This document shows, piece after piece, positions 21,043 to 36,443 of a stretch of DNA of 64,000 nt; within the stretch, counting starts at the first letter, position 1, and the number at the start of each line of letters is the position of its first letter. This stretch comes from Byssothecium circinans (taxonomy: Eukaryota > Ascomycota > Dothideomycetes > Pleosporales > Massarinaceae). Where the stretch lies: the NCBI GenBank assembly GCA_010015675.1, contig ML976980.1:999047-1063046 (forward strand), written 5' to 3'. The notes under the pieces were generated by a model. It had not been told where the DNA came from, searched no databases, and was given only the letters and a program-made list of their open reading frames with translations. The translations under genes and the position numbers were made by a program.

Positions 21043-24000
21043 ATGGAAGGATACAGCACCAAAGCCGGTAAAACGGTCTCTTTCGACTCGCTCGCCACAG
21101 AGGGTTTGAAATCGCGAAGGACAGATGAGCTTGTTGTGCAGTATGAGAAGCTATTTGTGGAAGTAGGAGCTCGCTGGATCCAATCGGGTGTGGAGAGCGA
21201 GGCAAAAGTGGCAGCGTTCGGTCGGATTCTTCCTCTGGCGCCTTACCTGGCCGAGCACGTGGAATGGTTTCTGACCTCGACTTCTCAGTCAGCTATTATT
21301 GGACCTCAGGTTTCTACTTCGAGTGCGATTTCCTTGCCGGAGACGGACCTTTGCCAGGTCGTTCTAGGAGCGTTCCGCCTCTTGAGCTTCGATTGCCGCA
21401 GCTTCGCGAAATATGTGCGACCGTCTGCATTGGAGAGTCTTTTTCATCATTCCAGTCGATCTGTGCGGTATCTGGCCGTACGAACATTTTGCTTGTATGT
21501 GCATGCAGCGGACCATGCAACACAAGAATTGGTGAAGAGAAATGTCGGAGAAGGCGAGGTGCAGGGAGAATGGGAAGGACAGAGCATCGACTATCGTTTC
21601 TTGTCATTGTGGGAAGAAAAGAGGTGGAAGGACCTGCGGTCAAGGTTAAACCGAGGAGAAGAGACGGAAACGCTACCAACGACCGCACACCAGCAGCTAT
21701 CACCATTTACTGTCGGCGTGGCGGGCATTCTGCTCCCACGCCTTGACGGAGTGCCATCACGTGAGAAGCCCTCTGAGCTAGTTTCTACCCCGACAACGGA
21801 ATCCAACTTGACAAAAATCGCTTCCAGATTGCTTCAGTCCAGCTCTCTTCTACTTACAGGTCTGGCGGGTTCAGGCAAGACGCTGCTCACGCGACACTTT
21901 GCGTGGCAGCTAAACAAGCTCGACTCGATGGTTACTCTCCACCTAAACGAACAGAGCGATGCTAAGCTCTTGGTCGGAATGTACACAACTGGAGCAACAC
22001 CTGGAACTTTCAGCTGGCGACCCGGCGTCCTCACTACTGCCGTGAAGGAAGGGCGCTGGATCTTCATCGAGGACCTTGACAGGGCGCCAAACGAGGTCAT
22101 AAGCACTCTGCTGCCTCTAATTGAACGTGGAGAACTTCTCATACCGAATCGGGGTGAGACCGTGCGAGCTGCAAGAGGTTTCCGGATCATCGCTACCATG
22201 CGCAGTACGCTCAATCCAGCCGGACAGCAGATTGTGCCCCGTCAGAACCTGATCGGTCTTCGCTTCTGGAATGCAATTACTGTGCAAATGCCTGAGCTTA
22301 GTGAACTCGAACGAATAATATCAGTCAAGTACCCCAAGTTGCAGAAACATGTGGCGGGAATTATGCATGCATATGCTCGTCTGCTGGAATTGTACTTAGA
22401 TGCCAGGTTTTCGTCCGAAAACGGAACTTCACTTCGAGCACTTACCCCGCGAGATCTGCTCAAGTGGTGTGATAGAATATCTGTACTTCTTGAGCAATCA
22501 TCTTCGTTCAGGACCGCGCAGATGGACGATATCTTCATGGAGGCCTTTGATTGCTTTGCTGGAAGTCTACGAAGCGAGCAGAGTCGCGCAAAAGTCATGG
22601 CATGTGTGGCAGAAGAGCTGCACATTGATCCCCAGCGGCGTGACCACCTTCTCCGGGGACGTGAGATCAAGTTGGAAGCACCGACGAAAACCACTTCTTC
22701 GGGTACCATCCGCATTGGCAGAGCAAGGCTCCCAAGGCACAGGATATCCAAGCGACGTACGTCGGGAAGGCCTTTCTCGACCAACGACTATACACTGCGT
22801 CTGCTCGAAAAGGTTGCAGTCGCTGTCAGTCGGCAAGAACCATTACTCCTCGTCGGAGAGACTGGTACTGGAAAGACAACCTGTATTCAGTATCTTGCCG
22901 AACAGCTTGGCCGGAAAATGGTAGCCTTCAACTTATCCCAGCAGAGTGAAAGCGGCGATCTCTTAGGAGGGTATAAGCCCGTCAATGTTCGAAGTCTAGT
23001 AATACCACTCAAGGATGAGTTCGACGATCTGTTCGACACGACTTTCTCGCGTAAGAAGAATCAACGCTTCATGGAAATGCTTGGCAAGCGCTTTGCAAAG
23101 GGCGAATGGAAGCGCGTCTGCACTTTGTGGCGGGAAGCGCTGAAGATGGTGGAGGTGGCTCGCAAAGCGCACGAGTCGCAGACCTCATCTCCTGATCCCG
23201 AGGGTGGCCAGCCAAAAAAGAGGCGCAAGGTCGACTCGCTACCTGCCAACTTTCCTGGGGCTCGATGGGAGAAGTTCGCCGCGGACCTACACGATCTTGA
23301 AGCCCAACTGGCAAATGGGTCGGAGGCTTTTGCTTTTTCATTCCTTGAGGGCAACATTGTGAAGGCGGTCAGAAACGGCGACTGGGTCCTGCTGGATGAG
23401 ATCAACCTGGCTTCTTCTGATACTCTCGAAGCCCTAGCAGATCTACTTGGAAGCGGGCCAGACGGCACTCCCTCCATTCTGCTGACAGAGACTGGCAATG
23501 TCGAGCGAGTGGTAGCGCATCCTAATTTTAGGGTTTTTGCTGCGATGAATCCTGCGACTGATGTTGGCAAGAAAGACCTTCCTCCAGGCATACGATCACG
23601 TTTTACCGAGCTCTACGTCGAGAGTCCTGACAGCGATAGAAAAAGCCTGCAAAACATTGTCGAAAAATACCTGAAAGGCGATAATCACGATCCTGTCATT
23701 GTCAAGGTAGCTTTCGATGTTACCAAGCTGTACTTAAAGATACAAGAGCTCGCCAAAGCAAACATGCTCGTTGATGGCGCGGACCAGAAAGCGCACTTTA
23801 GCTTGCGAACACTAACAAGAACGCTGTCGTACGCCAGAGAGATCGCCCCTTTGTGCTCACTACGACGCGCATTGTATGAGGGCTTCCACATGAGCTTCCT
23901 CACCTTCCTTGGGAGAGCATCGGAAGATCTGGTCGCACCGCTGATCAAGGAGCATCTCTTCCCTCAGAAGGTTATACTGAAAGCTGAACTCGGCAAGCCC

Positions 24001-27000
24001 CTTCAACAGCCTACTGATGGCCGGAGCTACGTGCGACAAGGCCACTATTGGCTTCGACAAGGGACCTTTGCTGTGGAAGAGCAGCCCCACTATATCATCA
24101 CGCCCTTTGTGCAGCGGAATATGAATAATTTGATTCGAGCTTCCTCCACTCGCCGATATCCTGTCCTCATCCAAGGTCCGACCTCCTCCGGTAAAACGAG
24201 TATGATTGAGTACCTCGCCAAGCGTTCTGGCAACAAGTTCGTGCGCATCAACAATCACGAGCATACTGATCTTCAAGAGTATCTAGGCTCGTACATATCT
24301 GGATCGGACGGGAAGCTCACCTTCCAAGAAGGCATACTTGTCAAAGCTCTTCGGGAGGGACATTGGATAGTGTTGGATGAACTCAATCTTGCACCCACTG
24401 ATGTGCTCGAAGCACTCAATCGCTTGTTAGATGACAATCGGGAGCTTCTAATACCCGAGACCCAAGAGGTGGTACGGCCTCACGAGGACTTTATGCTTTT
24501 TGCGACACAGAATCCGGCAGGCCTATATGGAGGACGCAAAGTTTTGTCACGAGCATTCCGAAATCGTTTCCTCGAGCTTCATTTTGACGACATACCCGTG
24601 GAGGAGTTGACGGAGATTTTGCACCGGCGTACGATGATACCAGAATCATGGTGCAAGAGGATTGTGAGTGTCTACCAAGAGCTCTCAACATTGCGACAAG
24701 AGAACAGGTTGTTCGAGCAAAAGAGCTTTGCCACTTTGCGAGATCTTTTCCGCTGGGCACAACGAAAAGCCGACACAATTCAAGACTTGGCAAACAATGG
24801 CTACATGTTGCTCGCGGAACGTGTACGTAAAGAAGATGAGCGGATAGCGGTTAAGAAAGTCATCGAGAATGTCATGAGCAAAAAGGGACCTCGTGTCACG
24901 ATAGATGAGGAGGGCATGTACAGCAATGCGACTTCGGCCGAGATCAGCCTATGCCAGGAAAAGACGGGCGATAATGCTAGCGTGGTCTGGACGAAAGCCA
25001 TGCGCCGACTATTTGTTCTCGTCGCTCATGCCATTCGTAACAACGAACCTGTTCTGCTTGTTGGAGAGACTGGATGTGGAAAGACGACAGTCTGCCAGAT
25101 GCTTGCTGATACATTTGAGAAGCAGCTCCACATCCTGAATGCACATCAGAACACCGAAACCGGCGATTTAATAGGTGCGCAACGACCTATACGCAACCGA
25201 GCATCTATCGAGGAACTTTTGCATCGCCAAGTAACTTCAGTTCTTCGAGCTCTTCCTGACAATCCAGATGTCAACGTTCCTGAGCTGGCTTTATTGCTAG
25301 ACACGTACGACTCTCTCGATCAGACCCTGCGAGATCTCATCCCTATCGAGCAGCGCGAAGAAATCCAAGCAAATCGAATTAAGGCTGCTGCGCTCTTTGA
25401 ATGGGCAGACGGGAGTTTAGTGCATGCAATGAAGACAGGCCAATACTTCCTTCTAGACGAAATCTCACTCGCGGATGATTCTGTTCTTGAACGCCTGAAC
25501 AGTGTTCTCGAATCCTCACGCACGTTGCTTCTGGCTGAGAAGGGGCCTATAGATTCTCTAGTCACCGCCAGCGAAGGTTTCCAATTCCTAGCCACCATGA
25601 ACCCAGGTGGTGACTACGGCAAGAAGGAGCTGTCGCCTGCTCTTCGCAATCGTTTTACTGAAATTTGGGTCCCTGCGCTATCTGATGTCGAGGACATCTT
25701 GCAGATCGTACGGTCAAGACTCAACCCTAGTGCCCTGCAGCATGCTGGCTCGATCGTGTCATTCGCTCAATGGTTCAACGAGAAGTACAATACCTCTATC
25801 GCAGCTTCAATCTCTATTCGAGATACACTAGCTTGGGTTACGTTCATCAACAACTCGGCCAACGAAGACCCGGTGTTCGGCATTGTTCATGGTGCTGCTA
25901 TGGTGTTCATTGACACACTGGGTGCGAATCCTGCTGGTTTACTTGCCATCTCTTCTGCATCTATCGATGAAGAGCGGAAAGCTTGTCTACACCGACTTAG
26001 CAAGCTTCTCGGCACGGACGTCAGTTCTCTTTACTTTGGTGCCGTAGACGTCATTTCGACCTCTCGATCACTTCAGCTTGGAGCTTTCTCAATACGCAGG
26101 GTCGCTGAGACCACTCAGGAGGACATCAGCTTTTCACTCGAAGCACCGACAACTCGTACAAACGCCATGAGAGTGGTGCGCGCTCTGCAACTACCCAAAC
26201 CTATCCTTCTCGAAGGTAATCCTGGAGTTGGCAAGACGACGCTCATCACAGCGCTTGCAAAAGTTATCGGCAAGCCGCTTACCCGCCTCAATCTCAGCGA
26301 GCAGACCGACCTCATGGACCTCTTCGGATCCGACGTACCTGTCGAAGGTGGACAAGCAGGAACCTTTGCATGGCGAGACGCGCCGTTCTTAAAGGCTATG
26401 AAAAACGGCGACTGGGTACTACTTGATGAGATGAATTTGGCCTCGCAGTCCGTGCTTGAAGGTCTTAACGCTGTGCTTGACCACCGTGGCGAAGTTTACA
26501 TCTCGGAGCTTGACCAGACGTTTCACAAGCACGCCGACTTCCGTGTCTTTGCTGCCCAGAATCCGCATCACCAAGGCGGTGGCCGGAAAGGTTTACCGGC
26601 CTCTTTCGTCAATCGCTTCACAGTCGTGTATGCTGATATCTTCAGGCCTGAAGATCTGTCACTCATCTGCTCGAAGGTCTTCCCAAGCATCGAAGACAAC
26701 GAGGTCAAGAAGCTAATCAATTTCGTTGCGGAACTCGATGAGCAGGTTGTTAACCGTCGTGCTTTCGGTAACCTCGGCGCACCATGGGAGTTCAACTTAC
26801 GAGACACGCTCCGATGGCTGCAGCTTCTAGCCTCGGAGGCGTTCACGGGCTCAGCTAGAGATTTCTTGGATACTGTGTTCTCACAGCGCTTCCGCACTGA
26901 AGCAGACCGTGCTCGACTTCTCAATCTTTTCGAGAGAGTGTACGGTGCTCACGAGCCTCGAATTACCTTGCATCATGATCAGAGCTCCAAGGCCACCCAA

Positions 27001-30000
27001 GTCGGTCTTGGGACGCTTACAAGGAATTTGGAGCTTACGAGAGCAGATCCTGCGTCGAGCGTGCACATCTCCCAGCTGGCTCCCTTAGAAGCACTCATGG
27101 TCAGTGTACGACAAAACTGGCCAGTCATACTGGTCGGCTCGCCTGGCTCCGGCAAGACGATGGTTTTGAATCAACTTGCATCCACAGTTGGGGCGAGCTT
27201 GGTCACATTCTCTATGAACGCCGATATCGATGCTATGGATCTGGTTGGCGGATATGAGCAAGTGGATCCATCGCGAGAGTTGCATCGTTCACTGGCTCTG
27301 CTGGAGGACTATGTGCGCCGTAAGATCGCTCTGTCAGAGACACAGCATCCATCTCTGTTAAGGCTTCTTGAGCTGCTCAACGATCAATCCACTCTCCAGG
27401 TCGCTCATCTGTTACCTCTCCTGAAGACACTAGCGGCCAAGGATTGCGCCTTCCAATCAGTCTTTTACGATCTCAGTGATCTTCTCAGGACATCTCAGCA
27501 AATCGAGGGTGCCCGCTTTCAGTGGGTCGACGGCATCCTCATCCAAGCTCTCGAACAAGGCAAGTGGCTCGTTCTCGACAACGCGAATCTATGCAGCAGC
27601 GCTGTGCTTGACCGCCTCAACTCACTGCTCGAACCGAACGGCTATCTGAGTATCAACGAACATTCAACTGCTGATGGCGAAGCGAGAATCGTCAAACCAC
27701 ATCCTGAATTTCGGATCTTTATGACTATGGATCCGCGGTTTGGCGAGCTGTCAAGGGCTATGCGAAATAGGGCTGTGGAGATATGCTTGATACCACAGCA
27801 AGGAGCAGCGGCTGAAGAGGGATTGAAGGTGCCAGAGTATCCGCTGGATTCGGCGATGTATCGGTTCCGACATCTTTGTGGTACTCAAGGAGAGGAAGCA
27901 GCTGGTGTGGTGGAGAAGTTGGACAGTTTGTCGTTGGCTGACAATGATCTGCTTAAGAGTTTCCGCGATCAGACGAGCAAGGGCCTAGTTTCTTTCGAAG
28001 ATGCTGGCCACACCAACGGCGTTACGCCATCTTCTTCACTGCAACCCAATGGAGCTAGCCATAAGGATACGATCGATAGTCTACATGGCCACATCGAATA
28101 TCTGCTCAATGGATGGATACCTCAAGCGGAGTCGCTCTCTCGGATTATCAATAAAACTGACAGTAGAGATCCAGCGCAAAGCTCCATATCAAAAGCTGGG
28201 CAAAGCTCGACAGATTCTACAGGCTCCGGCAACGTTCCTATTCCATACCATCCTCTCAACAGCGAGCTTGTTCTCCACAAAAGCGCACCCGTCAACGATC
28301 TCGTAATCTGGTACGCGTCGCTATACGATGTAGTACTCGATCTATTCAAGATGCAACAGGCCATACAGGTACTTCCATCCACCAGGCTCGAGCGTCGGAA
28401 AGAGAAGCAGAAACTACCCGCCTTCCTACATGCTCTCTGGAAGGGCTTGAAGCAATGCGTTGAAACAGTCCTAAGTGCTTCTCAATCTGGCCAGGCTGTC
28501 GATGATAGCCTGCCCGCGACGAAAGCTCTACGTCAACTTTTCTGGGCTTTCTTAGAGTTAGCTAGCTCATCAAGTTTTGATCGTGCAACCTTCCAAACAT
28601 ATCTCAAGATGCTGGCATCGACCGCTTCCTCTCTCGCCAAAGGCTCCGCCCCGACTTCACTAAGCCTAACCCAAGCTCTGTCTAAAGAAGTAGCTGTGTT
28701 TGGCTCGGACGTTCAGCTGACAACTGGTCTTGGCATGGACTACATCTGGCGGGCTTTCAAGCCCGACACGTCGAAAACTTGGGGGCAATTGACTACTGTT
28801 CTCACTCTTGAGCGCTTAGCCGATAGATTGGATTCGGTTATGTGGAAGTCAAGTTTGAGGTTCGATGAGATGATACAGATTCGCGAAAGATTCGCGAGTT
28901 CGTTGGACCTGGTGCGAAGGCAGGATGTCGATGCCACGAAGCTTGCCACGCATCTAGAAATTGCTGTTCGCGAGCTCGAAGAACAAATCGGCGCAGAAGA
29001 GGTTGAGATTACGCCGTACTTCGAGGATGAGTTTGAGGGGTTGTGTCAATTCCTGGACCTTGCTGAAAGCCCCATTGTCCGTCAAGACAATTCACAGTCG
29101 GATGTCGCGAGGCTAGTGCGCGCTAGGGCCTTACTTCTTGCTCGAAGGCCGACCAAAGCTCCATCTATCAACGAAGATAGCAATGCCTGCCATCTCGTGC
29201 GACTCTATCGGCATCTTGGGCCTGGCAAGCAGGCCGGACGGGGGATGGCACTCAAAGGTCAATTCCATACGGCAATGCTTTCGAAGCTGTAAGTCAAGCG
29301 TATGTAAGGATGAGATAACTATCGCTAATTTTTAAATAGACACGGCGCCAATGAAGTTCAGCTCGTACAACTAGATCGTTTCGAATCCGAGCTACAGGTC
29401 CTTGCCCAACAGCTCGTCCTTGATTGCGCAAATATTACTCAAAATCAATATGATGCACTTCCGGCGTTCTACTGCTCAGTTCTCAACAGTTTGACCGCAT
29501 CCCATCGCGTGGACATCGTTGAACAGCTCGATCATTCAACTCTACGCTTGTACCCTGACGCGAGCGTATCGGAACAGCATTACCGGGCGTTGTTATATGT
29601 TCAAGAGTGCTACAAGTTTGTGGAGCCTTCAAGTAAAGTTGATGCGCGGGCATGGGTCAAGTTAGGTTTGGCGGGATTGGCGCTGTATGTCCCGAACTAT
29701 CCACATGATCCAGCGTTGCGACCCATGATCGAACGCAAACTATTCAACGAAGAGAAGGGTAGCTTGATTGCCAAACTACAGGCCCTTCGACAATTCCAGA
29801 TTGGTTTCACTAGCCAAGATACAAGCTTCCGGATTCGCCAGACCGAGCATGAACTTCAGACAATGGGCGAAGAGCCTCCTGTTCCTGCGATCGTTCGCCC
29901 GGAGGTATCAGAGCTCGATGGTCTACAAGGCGAGTTCTCGAACCTGCTTTCAGTCATTCAGCCTCTCGCGTCAGGACTCATGAGCATCGAAGAAGCGGCG

Positions 30001-33000
30001 AACGACAATACCCTTCGGCAGAATATCGCGCATATTATTCGACGACTTGAAGAAGGGTATCGCAGCTATGACGATATCACAGCTCCTGCAGTCGGTTTCC
30101 TTGTATGCCTTAGTATTGGCCTGACCCTAGGTGTAAAGCAAGAACAGGATAGTGATGTCTCTCGTTCTCTCGCCTACATCGCTCATCAGACTCCGTTCTT
30201 CGGTCTGCATACTGAGCATAGCGTGCCAAATTCAGATGTACTCCTGCAATTCTGCAACGAACAGCTTGGACTGAAGCATGCTATTGACCTGCGATGGCAT
30301 GCACTCCACTGCCTGGCAACTATCAAAACTGTGGATGCCAACCATCTAGCGCAAGATAGCACACGGCAGCTATTGCACAATCTCTTCCTGTCCTTCTACG
30401 GGAATTGGAAGACCAAGCTGCTGCAGGATCAACATGAACAGGCCAAGAACACCAGCCTGTATACCTTCAAAGGGGAAGAGGAGGAAGCTGATGACGAAGA
30501 TCCTAGCCTCTTCCCTGACTATGAAAAGGAAGACGAGAGTCAGCCGCCACTTTCATCGACAACGCGAGAGCATGCTATCCGCCTCGCTAACATCCATGCC
30601 GAAATTTTCTTAGGTGGAGGCAATCCTTCCGACTGCATAGGGGCTTTGTTGGATTGGTGCGCTGCTGAAATGAATCGCGTTGCTCAAGGAGATGCGCATG
30701 GCTCCAAGTACGAGCATGCTCTTCCCGCGATCTATCTCTCGCTAGAGAAGAAGGCCGATGCATTGGCATCTTCTGAGACAGAAAAGGGCTACAACTTCTA
30801 CTTCGATGGGAACCTGCCAGAAGCCAAACGCCTCATCACCCTCATTCGTCGCATACAGCTGCGTTACCGACAAATCCGCAATGTGTGGCCTGAGCACGCG
30901 ACGCTGTGGGATGTACTTCGTACCTGTGACGAAGCGCTGGAGTTCCGTCACGTTGATCCAGTCGCTAAATTCATCACCAAGGCTGAGAAGCTATATGACT
31001 ACATGTACGAATGGCAGCGTGTTGCTAGTCGCGAATTCAGCGCTGCAAATCTTTTCGACGACCTCACGAAGCTACTTGTTAGCTGGCGCCAGCTCGAGCT
31101 TACGACCTGGGCTCGACTGTTTGACATTGAGATCGAGAAGTGCCGCGACAATGCTAAGAATTGGTTCTTTGTTGCATACGAAACTATCATCGCTGCCACA
31201 GAGTCGATTGAGAACGAGAAAGATATGAAGACACATGTGAAGGATCTGCTGAAGACTATGGAGGGTTTCTTCTTAAGTACGACGCTGGGACAGTACGAAC
31301 AGCGCATCGCTCTGCTCCGGCAACTTCAACACCATATTTCGATGCGCATCCAGGACGCTGAAACGCTGAAGCCTGTGCATCTTGCTCTAGGAAACTTCAT
31401 CACTTACTTCTCGCGCCTGCAGAAACCGGTCCTCGAAGCGCTCGCTAAGGGCAGACAGAAGCTCGAGAAGGAAGTCAATGATGTGATCAAGTTAGCTAGC
31501 TGGAAAGACACGAACATTGAAGCGCTCAAGCAAAGCGCAAAGACCTCACACCACAAGCTTTCGAAACTGGTACGGAAATTCAGAGCGCTGCTCAACCAAC
31601 CTGTATCCGGCATTGTCAAGGCTGGATTCCCAGAAGAAGGCATACTCAATCTTGAGCCCCACATGGAAGCGATTGGCACATCCGTCAACCCACAAGCCCT
31701 CGCTATCTGCGCCACAGCCATTCCAACATGGAGCACAGTTCCCACACGCTTCAAGAACCTCACCGTCACAGTCCCCATGATGCGCAATCTCTCCTCTCCT
31801 CCCGCCGAGGCTATTGACGGCGCTATATACATCACCAACTTCATCATCGAACTCGAAGCCTCTATCGTTGAACTCCGGAAAGCAACACCGAATCTCCTCA
31901 ATGAAGAAAACAAAGAAACGGTCCAGCACCTGAAGACACAGAAGCGCAAGCTCTATGCTGATACGATGAAGGAGTTGAGGCAGATGGGCATCAAGAGTAA
32001 TCTGAGTAGCGATGTTCTGGCCAGGCAGGATGAGCTGAGCACTGTGCTTGCAACTTTCCCTAAAGTCGAAGGAATGGAAAGTGGAAAACCGGCGGAGTTC
32101 TTCTTGCATAAGTCGTTGAGTCTCATGAGCCAAGTTCGAGATATGGCGAAAGAGCATTCTGGAGACCTGACACCGAACGACGTTGCGAGGAGCATAGGAT
32201 ATCTCGAGGGACTGTTGCATGCGACTATTCGACAGCGTGGTATGCTGAGTAGGGCTTCTGCACCGCTAGCGGAGCTCGAAGCGCCGACAAGGAAGATGGT
32301 GGCTCTGTGTGTTCCGGACGAGCAGGGTTTTACCAGGGTTGCGGGAGAACAGGTCGACGTTACGACGTCCCTGCAACCGAGCTTGTCATGGCTCTGTGCA
32401 ATGCTAGACACTGGAGCTTATGTTGTCAATGCGCAGGCAAAACTGGGTAAGACGGGCGATGTTGACCATGTTGTCCGGGGTATGCGAGAATGGAGTGTGC
32501 AGCTACAGGGTCTGGTTCGTGAGTTCGACAGCCTACCTGAGCTTCCTGCGAATGTATGGTCGGAGGCGCATGTGAAGCTTGATCAATCTGTCAAGGAGCG
32601 CATTTCGGACTTCGGCGAGGTGTTCAAAAGCTGGGTCGAACAATATCCCATTTCTCGAACGGTGCTTGAGCATATCGAGCCGTACGTGTTCAACTACCCT
32701 CAGGTCGACGCTACGTCATTCTCGCCAGAAAGTCGCATTACAGTGGAAGCACATTCGAAAGATATCTTCGCGGCTCTTGATATGATTTTAGGGTCGATGC
32801 AAGATGTTGAGGCTGCGCTGAAGGATCTGCCCACTTCCATTGATGATACGGCGTGGCTTGTGAAGGAAGAGCAAGCACTTACGGCGGCGATCAACTCTCT
32901 TCATGCATCGCAGATCAGCCAGGCTGTCGAAACTATTCTCGACAAGATGCAACTGCTTCATGAAGACCAGGACATTCGCGCTATTGCTGCACTCTTCGCC

Positions 33001-35772
33001 ACAGTCCAGCCGATTATCAATCAGTATCTCGTTTCGCACAAGTACCTCGTTGACCGCTGCGACGCACTCCACTGTTCAACCGCCAAACTACTGCATCGCC
33101 TTTCGAAATCCTTCATCCAAGTCGGGACGCAAGGGCTCTGCCAGCCCTCTGAAAAATCAGCAGACAAACCCAGTAAAGACGACAAACTTGAATCCGGAAC
33201 CGGTCTTGGCGAAGGTGAAGGCGCCGAAGATATCTCGAAAGACATCAAAGACGACGAAGATCTGGAGGAGCTAGCGCAAGAGCAGAAAGGCGAGCGTGAA
33301 GGGAGCATCGAGGAGCAAGACGATGCCGTTGATATGGGCGATCAAGACATGGAAGGCGAGACAGGGGAAGCTGCCGAGAAAGAAGATCAGGGAAGTGATG
33401 CGGAAGAAGGCGAGGATGATGTGCAGAGTGAGGTTGGTAGCGTAGATGATCTTGGCCCTAGTGCTGTGGATGAGAAGATGTGGGATGAAGGTGGGAAGGA
33501 AGATGATTTGAAGGAAAGAGAGGGGAAGGAGGATGTGGGGACTGAGAATAAGGATGAGCAGGTTGCTTCGGAGCAGATGGAGAAGGAGAAGGAGAAGAGC
33601 GGTGAAGAGGGCGAGCAGGAGGACAAAGAGGCTGGTGAAGACGAGGAGATAGAGGGCGAGGATCAGGAGGAGAATGTTGGCGTTGACGAGATGGAGAAAA
33701 TGGATCCGCATGCGAAGGAGGAAGAGACGCTTGACCTTCCTGATGATCTCAACATGGATGGCGAAGAGGGTGAAGACAAGAATGATGATTTGGGAGACAT
33801 GGACATGGGCGATGATCTACCCGAAGACGAGCAAGAAGCGGATGCTTCACCTGATACTGTCGACGACGAGATCGGACCTGAGCAAGAAGGCGAGGAGGAA
33901 AAGGACACTACTGGCCATGTCGAGGATGACGAAGACCAAGACATGGAGCAGCAAGAGGACGAAGAGGGGCCTGTAGACGATGATGCAGTCCCGCTTCCTA
34001 ACCAGAACAATCCAGAAGATGAAGCTCGCGAGCCGAAGGACGACACGGCTGATCCGAATGCGGAACCGGGAGCTGGTGCTGAGGCAAACGAAGAAGCGCA
34101 TCAAGACCAAAAAGAGCAAACCTCTGCAAGCGCAGCGAATCGTGAAGATGGCAACGAAGGCGAATCGTCCGAGAAGCAACAAGAAACCACCGCCGAAGAT
34201 GGGACTTTGGGTCAGACAGCGCAACCCGATGCTGGTGGGCGCGGCGAACAACCTGAAGAATCTCCTGAGACGCAATCATTCAAGAAGCTAGGCGATGTAC
34301 TGGAAAAGTGGTACAATCAGCAAAAGCAGATAGCCGACGCTCACGAGGACGAAACTCAAGCTCAGCAGATTGACAAAGAGGTCGATATGGCCAAAGCAGA
34401 CTTTGAGCATCTTGCCGATGAAGAGACTCAAGCAGATACGCAGGCTTTGGGTACGGCGACTGAAGAGCAGGCTACGGCGCTTGATCACGATATGGCTCTG
34501 GCTGTTGATGAGGAAGAAACTGCGCCTATGCGACCAGAAGACAAAGTTGAAGAGGCGCAGGGCAGCGAGCAACAAGATGTCGATATGGAAGACGCTGCAC
34601 CGCCATCTCAAGACCAAGAACCACCGCCACAGTCGACAACAGAAGGCCAACCGCAGACCTTCATCGGCGACCAGAAGCCCTTCTCTCGCGACGACGACGA
34701 AGATGCCAACATGCCCGACGCTGAAAATGCATCAGAATCCCCTTCTGAAACATCCTCTCTCGCTGAAGTAGATACGCAGCTTGAACTCACACACCTTGAT
34801 CCCTCCACGGCGCCCACATCCGACCAAGCCCGCGCGCTCTGGCACGCCCACGAATCCGCCACGCACTCGCTCTCCCTCCAACTAACCGAGTCTCTCCGTC
34901 TAATCCTCGCCCCCACCCTCGCGACCAAGCTCCGCGGCGACTTCCGGACTGGAAAACGCCTCAATCTCAAGCGAATAATCCCCTATATCGCGTCCGGCTA
35001 CAAGCGTGACAAGATCTGGCTGCGGCGCAGTATGCCCAGTAAACGCTCATATCAAGTCCTCATCGCGCTCGACGACTCACGCTCCATGCGTGAAGGCGGC
35101 GTCGCAGACATGGGTCTCAAGACGCTGACCCTAGTTACGCGATCCCTTGCTATGCTCGAAGTTGGAGAAGTCAGCGTAGTGGGATTCGGGGATCGGATCA
35201 ATGTCGCGCATGAGTTCGATAAACCTTTCACCAGTGAGGCGGGAGTCAAAGTATTTGAGCAATTTGGGTTCGGCGCCAGTAAGACGGACGTTAGAGGCCT
35301 AGTGGAGAGAAGTCTTGAGTTGTTCAGAGAGGCAAGAGCAAAGGGATCGAGTTCCGTGGGTGAAGATCTGTGGCAGCTTATGCTCGTCGTCAGCGACGGT
35401 ATCTGCGACAGTCATGCAGAGATCCAGAGATTGGTTAGGAAGGCGCAGGAGGAACGCGTTATGATTGTCTTTGTCATCATTGACTCTTCTGCAACAACGG
35501 CTCCTGTTCCAATCCCTACGTCGACGAATACGTCATCCGATACCACGGCACCGCAGGCAGAAGAGCAAGCAAAAGCGAAACAAAAGGAAAAGACGTCGAT
35601 CTTGGACCTGACTTCTGTGGATATCTCGCCTGAGGGGAAGATTGTTAAGTGGAAGTATATGGAGAGGTTTCCGTTTCGGTATTATTTGGTGGTGAGGGAT
35701 GTTAGGGAGTTGCCGGGGGTTTTGGCGGCGGCGCTTCGGCAGTGGTTTGGGGAGGTTGCGGGGAGTGCTTAG
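21043..35772 (+). CDS. MDN1: Midasin (Rea1), AAA+ ribosome-assembly remodelling ATPase
   Basis: Two exons (21043-29288, 29340-35772) sum to 14,679 nt and 4892 residues, normal for midasin. Six dynein-like AAA+ modules are seen through their P-loops: GLAGSGKT (~273), GETGTGKT (~603), GPTSSGKT (~1044), GETGCGKT (~1339), GNPGVGKT (~1723) and GSPGSGKT (~2030), with Walker B/sensor motifs such as LLDEINLASSD, VLDELNLAPTD and LLDEMNLASQS. A long helical linker follows, then an Asp/Glu-rich region (~4015-4565) and a C-terminal MIDAS domain with ALDDSRSM (DxSxS, ~4659). The protein pulls assembly factors Rsa4 and Ytm1 off pre-60S particles in the nucleus. There is only one intron, 51 nt, just after residue 2748. 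Confidence 0.97.
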
Positions 35773-36443
35773 TTTGTGGAGGTATCTGTCAAAAATTTGG
35801 AAAAGCGATACACGGTTTCGAAGACCGGAAGTATAGGCGGAATGGTGCAGTACTGCTGCGATTATGTCTATCTGGGTTTGGTTTTAATAGGCGTTCGGTG
35901 GTAGGGTGGTCGAGGTCTAGGTAGTGGTTGTCGTTGTGGTATAAAAGTCTTGTTCTTTAACGTATTATCATGCTTGTTTGTTAGTGAGTTTTGTTGAAAC
36001 TGAAACTGGATGAGCAAGATGGTCTAGTCTTCGCCTTTAAGTTTAGCAAGAACTAATCGCTCTAGGGCTCTGCTGATAACAATTATACCAGCTAAACCTT
36101 ACGGTAGTCGAATGAATGTTTATCACGTGACATTCTCGTTCACCCAATTCATCACTCATCCTGGCGTGTATTGGCTATGTAAAATGACTCGATACCTTAT
36201 AGACACATGTACCTTAGAAATTTGTTAGAGTTTTAAAGATCAGACGTTTAATCACTTCAAGAAGAAGTTGGTCTTCGTTGTTGTAGAGGATAAGCACAAG
36301 CTTTGACAGTTGCCTATTACAGCAAGTACCTGTATTAGCGCACGCCCTTCGCATACCACATATATCATATATGCCACTAATCCCGCTCCCTCTCGTCTCG
36401 CGACGTCTACAACACGCACTCTCACTGCCTGTTCGATTCTACC
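35773..36443. other. Intergenic, MDN1 3' flank and MFS promoter
   Basis: 671 bp with no supported gene. A TCACGTGA palindrome (E-box-like) lies at 36123-36130, about 310 bp before the MFS start. CT-rich leader before the ATG at 36444. Confidence 0.45.

Noticed and set aside
33271..34046. Long minus-strand ORFs rich in Ser or Leu
   Set aside because: Antisense shadows of the midasin Asp/Glu-rich region.
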